NCBI RefSeq assembly: GCF_000278135.1
Contig: NZ_JH725024.1
Location: 397,001-429,125, forward strand
Direction of reading: 5' to 3'
Source: Candidatus Bartonella washoeensis Sb944nv
Lineage (GTDB): Bacteria; Pseudomonadota; Alphaproteobacteria; Rhizobiales; Rhizobiaceae
Length of the DNA: 32,125 nucleotides
The translations under genes and the position numbers were made by a program. The notes below the pieces were generated by a model. It saw only the letters and a program-made list of their open reading frames with translations. It was not told the DNA's origin and made no database searches. Positions 1 through 7,773 of this stretch are shown here, piece by piece; positions within the stretch are counted from its first letter, which is position 1, and the number at the start of each line of letters is the position of its first letter.

Positions 1-896
1 CAGTGGAAAATGAAGAAAACATCTACGAAGAGATTGATGTGGGAGGAAATGGCGGACTAAATGTTCAGAGCCGCGCAAATCCGCTCTACCAAGGAGTTGG
101 CAGTGTAGGAAATAGCCAGGAATCTCCAGAACCACCACCAGAAACGATCTACGCACCGCAAAACCCACCAGAAAATGCCTATATGGCACCACGTGGTGGG
201 CCAAATCCCCGAAGACTAGTAGACCCCTATTTAGTAACGGATCTGCGGGATCTAGAGGGGCATCAGGAAGGATATTACACGTTCAAAAATCCCCTCTACC
301 AAGGAGTTGGCACAGGTGGAAATGGAGCACAGTCCCCCCAAGGCTCCATAGAAAATTCCTCCGCACAGGGTCCTGCACCAAACAGAGCAACACCTCTGAC
401 AAAAGAACAACTAACTCAAAAGCTTCAAGAAAACTCAAGCGTCCAACAAAGTGCAGAGGACGTCTACCGTTGGAGCAAAATTGTTTTTGGAAAAGCGAGT
501 GTTATGGAGCAGCAACTGAGCAGCATGCTTGAAAATCCTGAAGAAGGAAGACAAATCGCCCAGAGATTTGCAGACAATCCTGAAGGCAGTGGTAACTTTG
601 CGGGGAGAAAAGTACTGGGTGTAAAATCCCCACAACGCAAACAAGCTGAAGAAGGCGTTAAATCCCTCTGTCAAGCTCTTAAAAGTCATTCGGAAACTGT
701 AGAACAGCAATACAAAAGCCTTACAGAGAGCCAAGAAAGACAACAAGATGATGGGAGAGGAGAAAGGTCACAAAGGCATCTAAGTGGACAGCAGCAGCGG
801 CAACAGCATGCAAGAGAACAACGCCAAAGTCCCCCACAGCATGATGTACAACCACGCAGGCAGCCAACCCCCAAAGGAATGGCTTTTGCAATGTAA
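1..896 (+). CDS. Bartonella effector protein (Bep), tyrosine motifs plus one BID domain, 5'-truncated
   Basis: This is the 3' part of a type IV secretion effector; the frame is open to the left edge. The first in-frame start-like codon is a GTG at 3, but the other effector genes here begin ATG-AAA-AAA behind a leader, so the true start is probably outside the window. The N-terminal half holds tyrosine motifs: ENIYEEI, two copies of NPLYQGVG and ETIYAPQ, candidate substrates of host tyrosine kinases. Residues about 128-238 form a BID domain, with the W-S-K-I-V-F-G segment, N-P-E-E-G, the F-A-G-R-K core and a helical end. The tail is rich in Q and R and ends PKGMAFAM, like the next gene. BID plus a charged tail is the known VirB/VirD4 secretion signal of Beps. 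It resembles the BepD/E/F/H type, but I cannot assign a name. Confidence 0.9.
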   Translation, partial: VENEENIYEEIDVGGNGGLNVQSRANPLYQGVGSVGNSQESPEPPPETIYAPQNPPENAYMAPRGGPNPRRLVDPYLVTDLRDLEGHQEGYYTFKNPLYQGVGTGGNGAQSPQGSIENSSAQGPAPNRATPLTKEQLTQKLQENSSVQQSAEDVYRWSKIVFGKASVMEQQLSSMLENPEEGRQIAQRFADNPEGSGNFAGRKVLGVKSPQRKQAEEGVKSLCQALKSHSETVEQQYKSLTESQERQQDDGRGERSQRHLSGQQQRQQHAREQRQSPPQHDVQPRRQPTPKGMAFAM

Positions 897-925
897 GCGT
901 GCATAATTTTACCTTTTACCTAAAT

Positions 926-969
926 CTCCTAGCGCAAGTCGTTTTGTATGAAATGCGCGGGAGTTTTTT
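926..969 (+). terminator. Rho-independent terminator after the first Bep gene
   Basis: A hairpin pairs CTCC at 926-929 and GCGCA at 932-936 with TGCGC and GGAG downstream, with a small internal loop, and is followed by a run of six T. The same hairpin sits after the next gene in perfect form. Confidence 0.6.
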
Positions 970-1208
970 ATACAATGTTACGCAAAATCTCCTGCAAAAA
1001 AAATCCCTCTAATTTTAATGTAACTTTTTGATAAAATTCATAAAAAAGCTGTATAAAAGACACAAATGTCGATTAAAATACCTGCAAATAGCGGAGGATC
1101 TTTGGAAGTCATTCAAATAAACATCCTCCTTTGTCGTAGAGCTATCAAAGCGTAAAGGTGGAGAGTGCGCCAAAGAGGTTTTCTAAAAAATATTGAAAGG
1201 AAACGCGC
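970..1208 (+). promoter_or_regulatory. Conserved bep leader with sigma70-like promoter
   Basis: No gene is seen here. TTGATA at 1028-1033 and TATAAA at 1052-1057 are separated by 18 bases. The long untranslated stretch that follows closely matches 2480-2654 in front of the next effector gene. Shared blocks include one around GCGGAGG, one around GTCATTCAAATA and one around CTTTGTCGTA. It ends in a purine-rich ribosome site (GAAAGGAAA) about 6 bases before the ATG at 1209. The length and conservation suggest a regulated 5' UTR. In B. henselae the virB and bep genes are known to respond to BatR/BatS, but I cannot identify a BatR site here. Confidence 0.6.
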
Positions 1209-2327
1209 ATGAAGAAAAATCAATCTAAGGGAGAGCCCTTATACGCAACGGTTAATAAACCGCCCAAAACGCATCACACCCCAGAGGCAGAGGAAGTCAC
1301 CTACGCCGATGTTAACATAACAGGAGGCAGAGGGCAAAGCCCTCACCACCCAGGCGAACCTGTCTACGCAGAGGTGAGCACAACAAGAAGAGGCAGAGGG
1401 CAAAGCCCTCACCACCCAGGCGAACCTGTCTACGCAGAGGTGAGCACAACAAGAAGAGGCAGAGGGCAAAGCCCTCACCACCCAGGCGAACCTGTCTACG
1501 CAGAGGTGAGCACAACAAGAAGAGGCAGAGGGCAAAGCCCTCACCACCCAGGCGAACCTGTCTACGCAGAGGTGAGCACAACAAGAAGAGGCAGAGAGCA
1601 AAACCCTCACCACCCAGGCGAAACTGTCTACGCAGAGGTGAGCACAAAAGGAAGAGGCAGAGAGCAAAACCCTCACCACCCAGGCGAAACTGTCTACGCA
1701 GAGGTGAGCACAAAAGGAAGAGGCAGAGAGCAACACCCTCATCACCACACAAGCCAAGCTGCCCAAGCAGAAGCAGCTGGCGCAGGAAGGGCACCAACCC
1801 CTCCAAGATCTGCGAAAGATGAAATAACGAGCAAGCTCTTACAAAATACAAGCTTCCAATATGGTGTAGCAGAAATCCAACACTGGAGCCGACTTGTTTA
1901 TGGCGATCCGTATGCTTTGAACCAGCAACTTTCCCAAGTTCTTGACAATCCTGAAACAGGAAACCGCGTACTATGGCAGCTTGCAGCAGATCCTGAAAGC
2001 GGTGGTAAGCTTGCAGGTAGGCAAATGGTTGGTATAAAAAGTCCAGATCGCAAACAAGCGGAAGAAAGTTTTGGTCCTCTTTGTGCAGCTTTTGAAAGGC
2101 ATGTAGATACTACATACAAGCTATATAAGAGTTTTACCCAGCAACAGGAAAAACAACACAGTCAGGAGAGAGGCAGAAGTCCAGAAAGTAAAGCGCACAG
2201 ACATCATCATCACCACCATCATCATCATCGCGGAGACGAAAGAGAACAGAGATCTCAACAGCAGCAAGAGCAGCGAGAGCAGCAACGCAGATCTCCTTCC
2301 CCAAAAGGAATGGCTCATGCAATGTAA
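1209..2327 (+). CDS. Bep effector with an array of YAxV tyrosine motifs and one BID domain
   Basis: This is a 372-residue type IV secretion effector with a complete start (MKKNQ) behind GAAAGGAAA. Residues 1-180 carry eight tyrosine motifs: EPLYATV, EVTYADV, EPVYAEV four times and ETVYAEV twice. Six of them lie in a 22-residue tandem repeat. VTYADV fits the ITIM pattern V-x-Y-x-x-V. Related Beps (BepD/E/F) are known to be tyrosine-phosphorylated in host cells and to bind SH2 proteins such as Csk and SHP2, so the same role is inferred here. Residues about 202-310 are a BID domain (HWSRLVYGD, NPETG, KLAGRQMVGIKS, then a helix). A tract of nine histidines (2202-2228) and a Q/R-rich tail ending SPKGMAHAM follow. 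The last two repeat units differ from the first four (EQNPHHPGETV and KG in place of RGQSPHHPGEPV and TR). Confidence 0.93.
   Translation: MKKNQSKGEPLYATVNKPPKTHHTPEAEEVTYADVNITGGRGQSPHHPGEPVYAEVSTTRRGRGQSPHHPGEPVYAEVSTTRRGRGQSPHHPGEPVYAEVSTTRRGRGQSPHHPGEPVYAEVSTTRRGREQNPHHPGETVYAEVSTKGRGREQNPHHPGETVYAEVSTKGRGREQHPHHHTSQAAQAEAAGAGRAPTPPRSAKDEITSKLLQNTSFQYGVAEIQHWSRLVYGDPYALNQQLSQVLDNPETGNRVLWQLAADPESGGKLAGRQMVGIKSPDRKQAEESFGPLCAAFERHVDTTYKLYKSFTQQQEKQHSQERGRSPESKAHRHHHHHHHHHRGDEREQRSQQQQEQREQQRRSPSPKGMAHAM
1326..1745 (+). repeat. 66-bp coding tandem repeat (22 residues), six copies plus a partial one
   Basis: Units start at 1326, 1392, 1458, 1524, 1590 and 1656, with a partial seventh at 1722. 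Each unit is 66 bp, so the frame is kept, and each carries one YAEV tyrosine motif. The first four units are nearly identical in DNA, which suggests recent expansion. The last two have diverged together. Confidence 0.95.
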
Positions 2328-2379
2328 GCGTGCATAATATAAAAACGCAATAAACTTTTACCTTTTATTGATCTGATCT

Positions 2380-2421
2380 CCTAGCGCAAGTTATTTTTTA
2401 TGAGTTGCGCTAGGTTTTTTT
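2380..2421 (+). terminator. Rho-independent terminator after the second Bep gene
   Basis: A perfect 10-bp stem pairs CCTAGCGCAA at 2380-2389 with TTGCGCTAGG at 2405-2414, and is followed at once by seven T. It ends the transcript from 1209-2327 and separates it from the next leader. Confidence 0.85.
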
Positions 2422-2654
2422 ATGCAATGTTACGAAAAATATCCTTCAAAAGAAACCTTTGTCATTTTGATATAACTTATTGATAAAATTTCATAAAAAA
2501 GCTGTATAAAAAACACAAATGCCGATTACATACACGCAAAGAGCGGAGGGGCTTTGCAAGTCATTCAAATAGACATCCCCCTTTGTCGTAAAATAAGCAA
2601 ACCATAAAGGCGGAGAATGCATCAAAGAGTGAAGAAGCTTAAAAGGAAATATAC
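2422..2654 (+). promoter_or_regulatory. Second copy of the conserved bep leader with promoter
   Basis: TTGATA at 2480-2485 and TATAAA at 2505-2510 are separated by 19 bases. The sequence that follows matches the leader at 1028-1208 closely, block by block, down to the ribosome site AAAGGAAA before the ATG at 2655. No gene is seen in this stretch. Confidence 0.6.
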
Positions 2655-4055
2655 ATGAAAAAAAATCAACCATCCTCTTCTGCACAGCCTTCAGTAAAAG
2701 AATTAAGACAACGCTTTGAACAAGCGATCGTAAGATCTTCACCCCCAGAAGCGCTCTCCACAAGGATTCCTCCCCAAAAACCACCGCGCACAAAAAAGAA
2801 TACGCGAATTGTGACTGAGGGAGAAGTTGTCTATGCATCGCTTGATTTTTCAAATACCCCGCCTCACATAAACAAAAATGCTGTGAGGAGAAAAGGAAAT
2901 GAAACCATATACGCAACAATTGCTCCACAAAAGAACACAGAAGAAGCCGCATATGCATCTGTTACGATAACAAATTTAGCACAATCTTTGACGAAAAAGA
3001 GAAATACTGAAGGCAAGAAACAGGAAGAAACTCTCCACACGATGGTTGCCTCAAAAAGGACAACAAGGATTCTGTCGGAGAAAGAGATTGCTAACATAAT
3101 TCCGCACAATCCATTGGTGAAAGCATATGCAGAAGAAATTCAACATTGGTCGCAAATTGTTTATGGTAACGCACATGCTCTGCAGAAAAAAACTGAGGAA
3201 CTTCTCAAAAATCCAACTCTAGGAGATGATCTCTCATGGCAAGTTGCAGCACATCCTGAATCTTTTCATACACTTGCAGGTGTGAGTATGTGTGGACTCA
3301 AAAGTGGTGCACGAAAACGCGCCGAAAAAGATTTTATTTTCTTATGTAGCGCTATTGATTGTTATGTAGAATCTCTAAAATGTGCAAGAGAAAGCCTGTT
3401 GCAATCCCCAGATGCAGAACTAAAACGCTATAAACAATCAATGGGCAGTGAGGCGATGTCCAAAATTTTGCAAACGTCACATTATCCTGAAAGGAAAAGA
3501 GACTCCCTTTCAACGGAAGAAGTTTTTGGCAGAGTTCAAAGCCATCCAGCAGTTCAAAGATATGGCGCACAAGTCGCATATTGGTGCACAGTTGTATTTG
3601 GCAATTCAACAGTTTTACAAGCAAGAATGGCGGATATTCTCAAAAATCCAACTTTGGGAAATGATCTCTCATGGCAAGTTGCAGCACATCCTATATCTTT
3701 TCATAAGCTGGCGGGTATGAAGATGTGTGGTCTAAAAAATAGCACACGTAGACAGGCTGAAAATGGTCTTCAACATCTGTGTAGCGCCATTGAAAATTAT
3801 GGAGAAGCTGTAAAGCAGGTAAAAGAAAGCATTGTGCAAAACGATCAGGAGAAGCAAAACCGTGAAGAACAGCCTGCTGAATTGGCTCAACAATTGCAAA
3901 AACAGCAAACCTTGTCAAATTTTCATCAACAGCATGCGCAGACAGCAGTAAAAGCGCATCAAGAAACTGCTACAGCCTCTAGGCAAGAAGCACAGAGAAA
4001 ACCAGAAGTTCTACCACGCAAGGTTGGAGGCGTAAAAGCAATGGCTTTCTGCTAG
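2655..4055 (+). CDS. Bep effector with three tyrosine motifs and two BID domains
   Basis: This is a 466-residue effector starting MKKNQPSSS. The N-terminal third has a PxxPxR motif (PPQKPPR) and three tyrosine motifs: EVVYASL, ETIYATI and EAAYASV. VVYASL and TIYATI fit the ITIM-like pattern. BID 1 spans about residues 130-245 (HWSQIVYGN, NPTLGDDLSWQVAAHPESF, LAGVSMCGLKS). BID 2 spans about 285-400 (YWCTVVFGN, NPTLGNDLSWQVAAHP, KLAGMKMCGLKN). The two BIDs share long identical stretches, so they arose by internal duplication. The Q-rich tail ends KVGGVKAMAFC, matching the tails of the following genes. By analogy with multi-BID Beps such as BepF and BepG, one BID serves secretion and the other may act in the host cell; that split is inference. 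Confidence 0.92.
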   Translation: MKKNQPSSSAQPSVKELRQRFEQAIVRSSPPEALSTRIPPQKPPRTKKNTRIVTEGEVVYASLDFSNTPPHINKNAVRRKGNETIYATIAPQKNTEEAAYASVTITNLAQSLTKKRNTEGKKQEETLHTMVASKRTTRILSEKEIANIIPHNPLVKAYAEEIQHWSQIVYGNAHALQKKTEELLKNPTLGDDLSWQVAAHPESFHTLAGVSMCGLKSGARKRAEKDFIFLCSAIDCYVESLKCARESLLQSPDAELKRYKQSMGSEAMSKILQTSHYPERKRDSLSTEEVFGRVQSHPAVQRYGAQVAYWCTVVFGNSTVLQARMADILKNPTLGNDLSWQVAAHPISFHKLAGMKMCGLKNSTRRQAENGLQHLCSAIENYGEAVKQVKESIVQNDQEKQNREEQPAELAQQLQKQQTLSNFHQQHAQTAVKAHQETATASRQEAQRKPEVLPRKVGGVKAMAFC

Positions 4056-4374
4056 TTAAGCATATGTCAGCTTTGGTCCTGCATCTGATCTGTTAGTTTA
4101 ATCTCTTGGCACCAAGAGGTATTCTGCAATGGTATGATACAATTTTTATCAAAATTTCTCCATCATTTAATGTACTCACTGATAAGGTTGCATCTTTATA
4201 AAGCCCATAAAGATTACAATACAGATATTGATTATAATCTATGCAAAAAACGTAAAATCTTTTGAGTCCATTCAAATGAATCCCTTCTTTAAAAAAAGCT
4301 CTCAAAACGCAAAAGTGAAAAGTGCACTAAAAAAATTTCTAAAAAATATTGAAAAAGTCTGAAAGGACACATGC
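4056..4374 (+). promoter_or_regulatory. Diverged bep leader, no gene
   Basis: This is recognisable as the same leader family by position and by the end of the element (AAGTGAAAAGTGCACTAAA, then a ribosome site GAAAGGACA before the ATG at 4375). A short hairpin, CTCTTG with CAAGAG (4103-4118), stands where the terminator is in the other copies, but no T run follows. The promoter hexamers are less clear than in the first two copies. Confidence 0.45.
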
Positions 4375-6345
4375 ATGAAAAAAAACCAATCAGCCCCTTC
4401 AGCAAATCTGTCGGTGAAAGAATTAAAAAAACGTTATGAACAACCTATCTCAGATACATCTCCCAAAGTATCTCGATCCGCAGATGCTTCTCCCAAAGAC
4501 AAAAGACAGCCTCACACACCAGAAAATCAGGAAAAATTGCAAAAACGCCATGAACAGTCTTCTACAATGCCGGAACAAAGCGTGCCGCAAGCACCTCTCT
4601 ATGCGACACCCGCTCCACAACAACCAGTTGGTATCGCTCCACAAAGACCACCACGCTTGAAAGATAAGGAACGCAAGAAACCAAACGTCCAAGAGAGCAA
4701 AGCTCTAAACGAAACATCTGCTTCACAACAACCAATTCGCATGGCTCCCAAAAGACCACCACGCTTGAAAGATAAGGAACTCAAGAAACCAAACGTCCAA
4801 GAGGGCGAAGCTCTAAACGAAACACCTGCACCCCCAAAACCACCACGCACACATGTGAGCGAGCAAAAAAGGGCACCATCCCGACAAGAGGATGAAGAAA
4901 TATACGCAACACCTAGACCGCAAACACCACCACGCACACATGTGAGCGAGCAAAAAAGGGCACCATCCCGACAAGAGGATGAAGAAATATACGCAACACC
5001 TAGACCGCAAACACCACCACGCTTGAAAGATAAGGAGAAACCAAACGTCCAAGAGGGCGAAGCTCTAAACGAAACACCTGCACCCCCAAAACCACCACGC
5101 ACATATGTGAGCGAGCAAAAAAGGGCACCATCCCGACAAGAGGATGAAGAAATATACGCAACACCTAGACCGCAAACACCACCACGCACACATGTGAGCG
5201 AGCAAAAAAGGGCACCATCCCAACAGGAGGATGAAGAAATATACGCAACACCTAGACCGCAAACACCACCACGTACACATGTGAGCGAGCAAAAAAGGGC
5301 ATCATCCCAACAAGCGGATGAAGAACTATATGCAACAGCTAGACCGCAAACACCGACGCGAACGCACAAGACATCGGCGAACACAATGGAACGAATGCTA
5401 TTAATCGACGCATATGAGGAAGAAATCCGACATTGGTGCGGAATTGTTTATGGCGATCGGCTTGTTCTGGACAAAAGACTGCAAGAGGTTCGAGAAAACC
5501 CCGCTATGGGAGAACAGCTCTCATGGGAAGTTTCAGAGAAACCTGAATATATTTCTAAGCTCGCTGGTAAAAAAATGCTTGGTTTAAAAACAAAAGCGCG
5601 CAAAGCAGCTGAAGAAAATTTTTCATCTCTGTGTGATGCTATTAACGGTTTTACATATACGTTGAAATACACACAACAAAGCACTGTACAAGTTTCTGAA
5701 ATAGAACAAAACCCCCATGAAGAACAATCAACGCAGAACGTGCAAAAGGTGGAAAATTTAGAACAACCGCCTAGTCCTGAAAAGGAGAGAGAGCCTCTCT
5801 CGCTCAGGGAAATTGCCGACAGGGTTCAAAAAGATCCATCGGTTCTATATGGTCAAGCAGAAATCCGATATTGGTGCAAACTTGTTTATAACGACCCATT
5901 GCTTTTGCAGGACAGAACGGAGGATATTCAAAAAGTTCCCGTTATGGGAGAAGAGCTTGCATGGCAAGTTTCAAACAATCCTACATGTTTTTCTAAGCTT
6001 GCAGGTAAACAAATGCTTGGCATAAAAAGTAGTGCACGCAAAACAGCGGAAGAAAATCTTTCTACCCTGTGTATCGCAATTGAAGATTATACAAACACTG
6101 TAAAACAAGTAAGAGAAAAAATTGTGCAAGAACATCAAGCACAACAAAATGATCAAAGGCAGTCTCCTAGATTAGCTCAAAACTTGCAAAAACAGCAAAC
6201 CTTATCCCAACCTCCTAAACTACCTGAAAAAACTGTAACCGCACGTCGTGATGCTGCAGAAACCTCTAGACAAGAACAGCAAAACCCGCCTGATGTTCGA
6301 CCACGTAAAGTTGGGAAAGCACAAGGCATAGCTTTCACCCACTAA
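4375..6345 (+). CDS. Bep effector with tyrosine/proline repeat array and two BID domains
   Basis: This is a 656-residue effector starting MKKNQSAPSANLSVKELKKRYEQ. Residues about 60-330 are a repeat array of two unit types. One type is centred on EEIYATPRPQTPPR (four EEIYATP copies and one EELYATA). The other is centred on LKDKE..KPNVQEG.AL. PQTPPR and PPKPPR fit the class II SH3 ligand pattern PxxPxR, so the array alternates possible SH2 and SH3 docking sites. BID 1 is at about residues 340-440 (HWCGIVYGD, NPAMGEQLSWEV, KLAGKKMLGLKT). BID 2 is at about 480-590 (YWCKLVYND, MGEELAWQVSNNP, KLAGKQMLGIKS). The tail ends PRKVGKAQGIAFTH. Host function is inferred from the motifs only. Confidence 0.92.
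   Translation: MKKNQSAPSANLSVKELKKRYEQPISDTSPKVSRSADASPKDKRQPHTPENQEKLQKRHEQSSTMPEQSVPQAPLYATPAPQQPVGIAPQRPPRLKDKERKKPNVQESKALNETSASQQPIRMAPKRPPRLKDKELKKPNVQEGEALNETPAPPKPPRTHVSEQKRAPSRQEDEEIYATPRPQTPPRTHVSEQKRAPSRQEDEEIYATPRPQTPPRLKDKEKPNVQEGEALNETPAPPKPPRTYVSEQKRAPSRQEDEEIYATPRPQTPPRTHVSEQKRAPSQQEDEEIYATPRPQTPPRTHVSEQKRASSQQADEELYATARPQTPTRTHKTSANTMERMLLIDAYEEEIRHWCGIVYGDRLVLDKRLQEVRENPAMGEQLSWEVSEKPEYISKLAGKKMLGLKTKARKAAEENFSSLCDAINGFTYTLKYTQQSTVQVSEIEQNPHEEQSTQNVQKVENLEQPPSPEKEREPLSLREIADRVQKDPSVLYGQAEIRYWCKLVYNDPLLLQDRTEDIQKVPVMGEELAWQVSNNPTCFSKLAGKQMLGIKSSARKTAEENLSTLCIAIEDYTNTVKQVREKIVQEHQAQQNDQRQSPRLAQNLQKQQTLSQPPKLPEKTVTARRDAAETSRQEQQNPPDVRPRKVGKAQGIAFTH
4639..5360 (+). repeat. Compound coding repeat array of tyrosine and proline motifs
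   Basis: An 87-bp (29-residue) unit beginning THVSEQKRA starts near 4849, 4936, 5101, 5188 and 5275; the third reads TYVSEQ. A second unit beginning LKDKE starts near 4657, 4762 and 5023 and interrupts the first type. Copies are close to identical in DNA over long stretches, which points to recent duplication and makes length differences between strains likely. Confidence 0.88.
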
Positions 6346-6552
6346 TGTACATTAGCTTTGACTTACATCTAATCCCTTAAACGGAAATTACACTCAGAAA
6401 TATTATACGATTATCATGGCAAAATCTCACCAAAGATCTGACATCATTTTACCTAACCAATTGCAAGATTGCATAAAATTTAGAAAAAAAGGGAGAGAAA
6501 ACGCCAAAGATTTTTTTAAATGAATATTGCAAAAACTTGAAAGGAAACACGC
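6346..6552 (+). promoter_or_regulatory. Shortened bep leader
   Basis: This is a 207-base gap with only parts of the leader family left. A purine-rich ribosome site (GAAAGGAAA) lies 6 bases before the ATG at 6553, as in the other copies. I see no convincing terminator. Confidence 0.4.
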
Positions 6553-7773
6553 ATGAAAAAAAAAGCTCCCCCCCCTTCCGCACCTCTTTCTGTTAAAGAA
6601 TTAAGAAAACGCTATGAACAATTTGCCACAGATACATCTCCTTCACAATTTCTACGCGTAAGACCTGCTCCACAAAGACCGCCACGCATGAGAGACAAAG
6701 AGAGAGAAAAACAATCCCTCCCAGAAAGAGAAGTACTGCACGCACCATTTGCTCCACAAAGACCACCACGCATGAGAGAGAGAGAGAGAGAAAAACAATC
6801 CCTCCCAGAAGGAGAAGTACTGCACGCAACATCTGCTCCACCAAAACCACCACGCATGAAAAAGCAAATTGCTAAAATTATGCAACAAAACCTACTGGTT
6901 GAAGCATATAAAGCAGAAATCCAACACTGGTGCGGTATTGTTTATGGCAACCCAAATATTTTGCAAAAAAGAATTGCGGAGATTCAGAAACAACCTGCCA
7001 TGGGAGAGCATTTATCACGGGAAATCACATTAAATCCTAGATCTGTTTATAAACTTGCGGGTCACCAAATGCTTGGCTTTAAAACAAATGCCCGCAAAAA
7101 TGCCGAAGATAGTTTTTCATCTCTATGTGCTACCATTAAAGGTTATGTAGAGGCTGTAAAACAGGTGCAAGAAAGCATGTTATCTTTCCCTTACGCGCAA
7201 CCAAGCCCCCATGGACAAACGGCAGAGCGCGTGCCTCTCTCGAATAAAGAAATTGCCAGCAAGATTCAAAAAGATCCATCGGTTCAATATAGTCAAGCAG
7301 AAATCCGACACTGGTGCCAAATCGTTTATGGCAATCCGCTTATTTTGCAAGAAAGAACTGAAGAGCTTCAAAAAAATCCCACTATGAGCGAAGAACTTTC
7401 ATGGCAAGTTGCAAACCATCCTATGTTTTTTTCTAAGCTCGCAGGTCACCAAATCCTTGGCATAAAAAACAGTACACGCAAAGAAGCTGAAGCAGGGATT
7501 TCTTCCTTGTGTAACGCCATTGAAGGATATGCAGATACTATAAAACGAGTAAAAGAAAGCGTTATAAATAAGCATCAGGAAAAACAAAAACATCAAAGAC
7601 AATCTTCTGAATTGACACAAGACTTGACAAGACAGCAATGCTTATTGAAGCCTGAACAAACTGTAACCGCACAAAATCAAGGAATACAAGCCTCTATGCC
7701 AGAACAACAACAACCACAAAACGTTCAACCAAGCAAAGTTTACATAGAAAAAGCAATGGCTTTTGTCAGCTAA
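6553..7773 (+). CDS. Bep effector with PxxPxR repeats and two BID domains
   Basis: This is a 406-residue effector starting MKKKAPPPSAPLSVKELRKRYEQ, close to the start of the preceding gene. A 28-residue repeat (6667-6750, 6751-6834, then a partial copy) carries APQRPPR, APQRPPR and APPKPPR, all fitting the PxxPxR SH3 ligand pattern. At the places where the paralogues have tyrosine (EEIYAT), this protein has histidine (EVLHAP and EVLHAT), so those motifs cannot be phosphorylated on tyrosine. BID 1 is at about residues 105-210 (HWCGIVYGN, MGEHLSREI, KLAGHQMLGFKT). BID 2 is at about 228-335 (HWCQIVYGN, MSEELSWQVANHP, KLAGHQILGIKN). The tail ends in KAMAFVS. It is intact and probably secreted; its host role is unknown. 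Confidence 0.9.
   Translation: MKKKAPPPSAPLSVKELRKRYEQFATDTSPSQFLRVRPAPQRPPRMRDKEREKQSLPEREVLHAPFAPQRPPRMREREREKQSLPEGEVLHATSAPPKPPRMKKQIAKIMQQNLLVEAYKAEIQHWCGIVYGNPNILQKRIAEIQKQPAMGEHLSREITLNPRSVYKLAGHQMLGFKTNARKNAEDSFSSLCATIKGYVEAVKQVQESMLSFPYAQPSPHGQTAERVPLSNKEIASKIQKDPSVQYSQAEIRHWCQIVYGNPLILQERTEELQKNPTMSEELSWQVANHPMFFSKLAGHQILGIKNSTRKEAEAGISSLCNAIEGYADTIKRVKESVINKHQEKQKHQRQSSELTQDLTRQQCLLKPEQTVTAQNQGIQASMPEQQQPQNVQPSKVYIEKAMAFVS

Noticed and set aside
1326-1745. Regular repeats considered as a CRISPR array
   Set aside because: The repeats are directly adjacent with no unique spacers, lie in frame inside a gene, and no cas genes are present.
1239-1851. Two open frames on the - strand opposite the 66-bp repeat
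   Set aside because: They are by-products of the in-frame tandem repeat without stops; the + strand product has clear Bep domains.
4093-4305. A - strand frame in the bep leader resembling another at 11231-11431
   Set aside because: The similarity between the two comes from the conserved leader DNA. There is no ribosome site and the other leader copies do not keep the frame open.
4599-5384. A long open frame (261 codons) on the - strand across the repeat array
   Set aside because: It is the mirror of the + strand repeat; its residues simply repeat with the same period and there is no ribosome site or family feature. The + strand frame has BID domains and is the gene.
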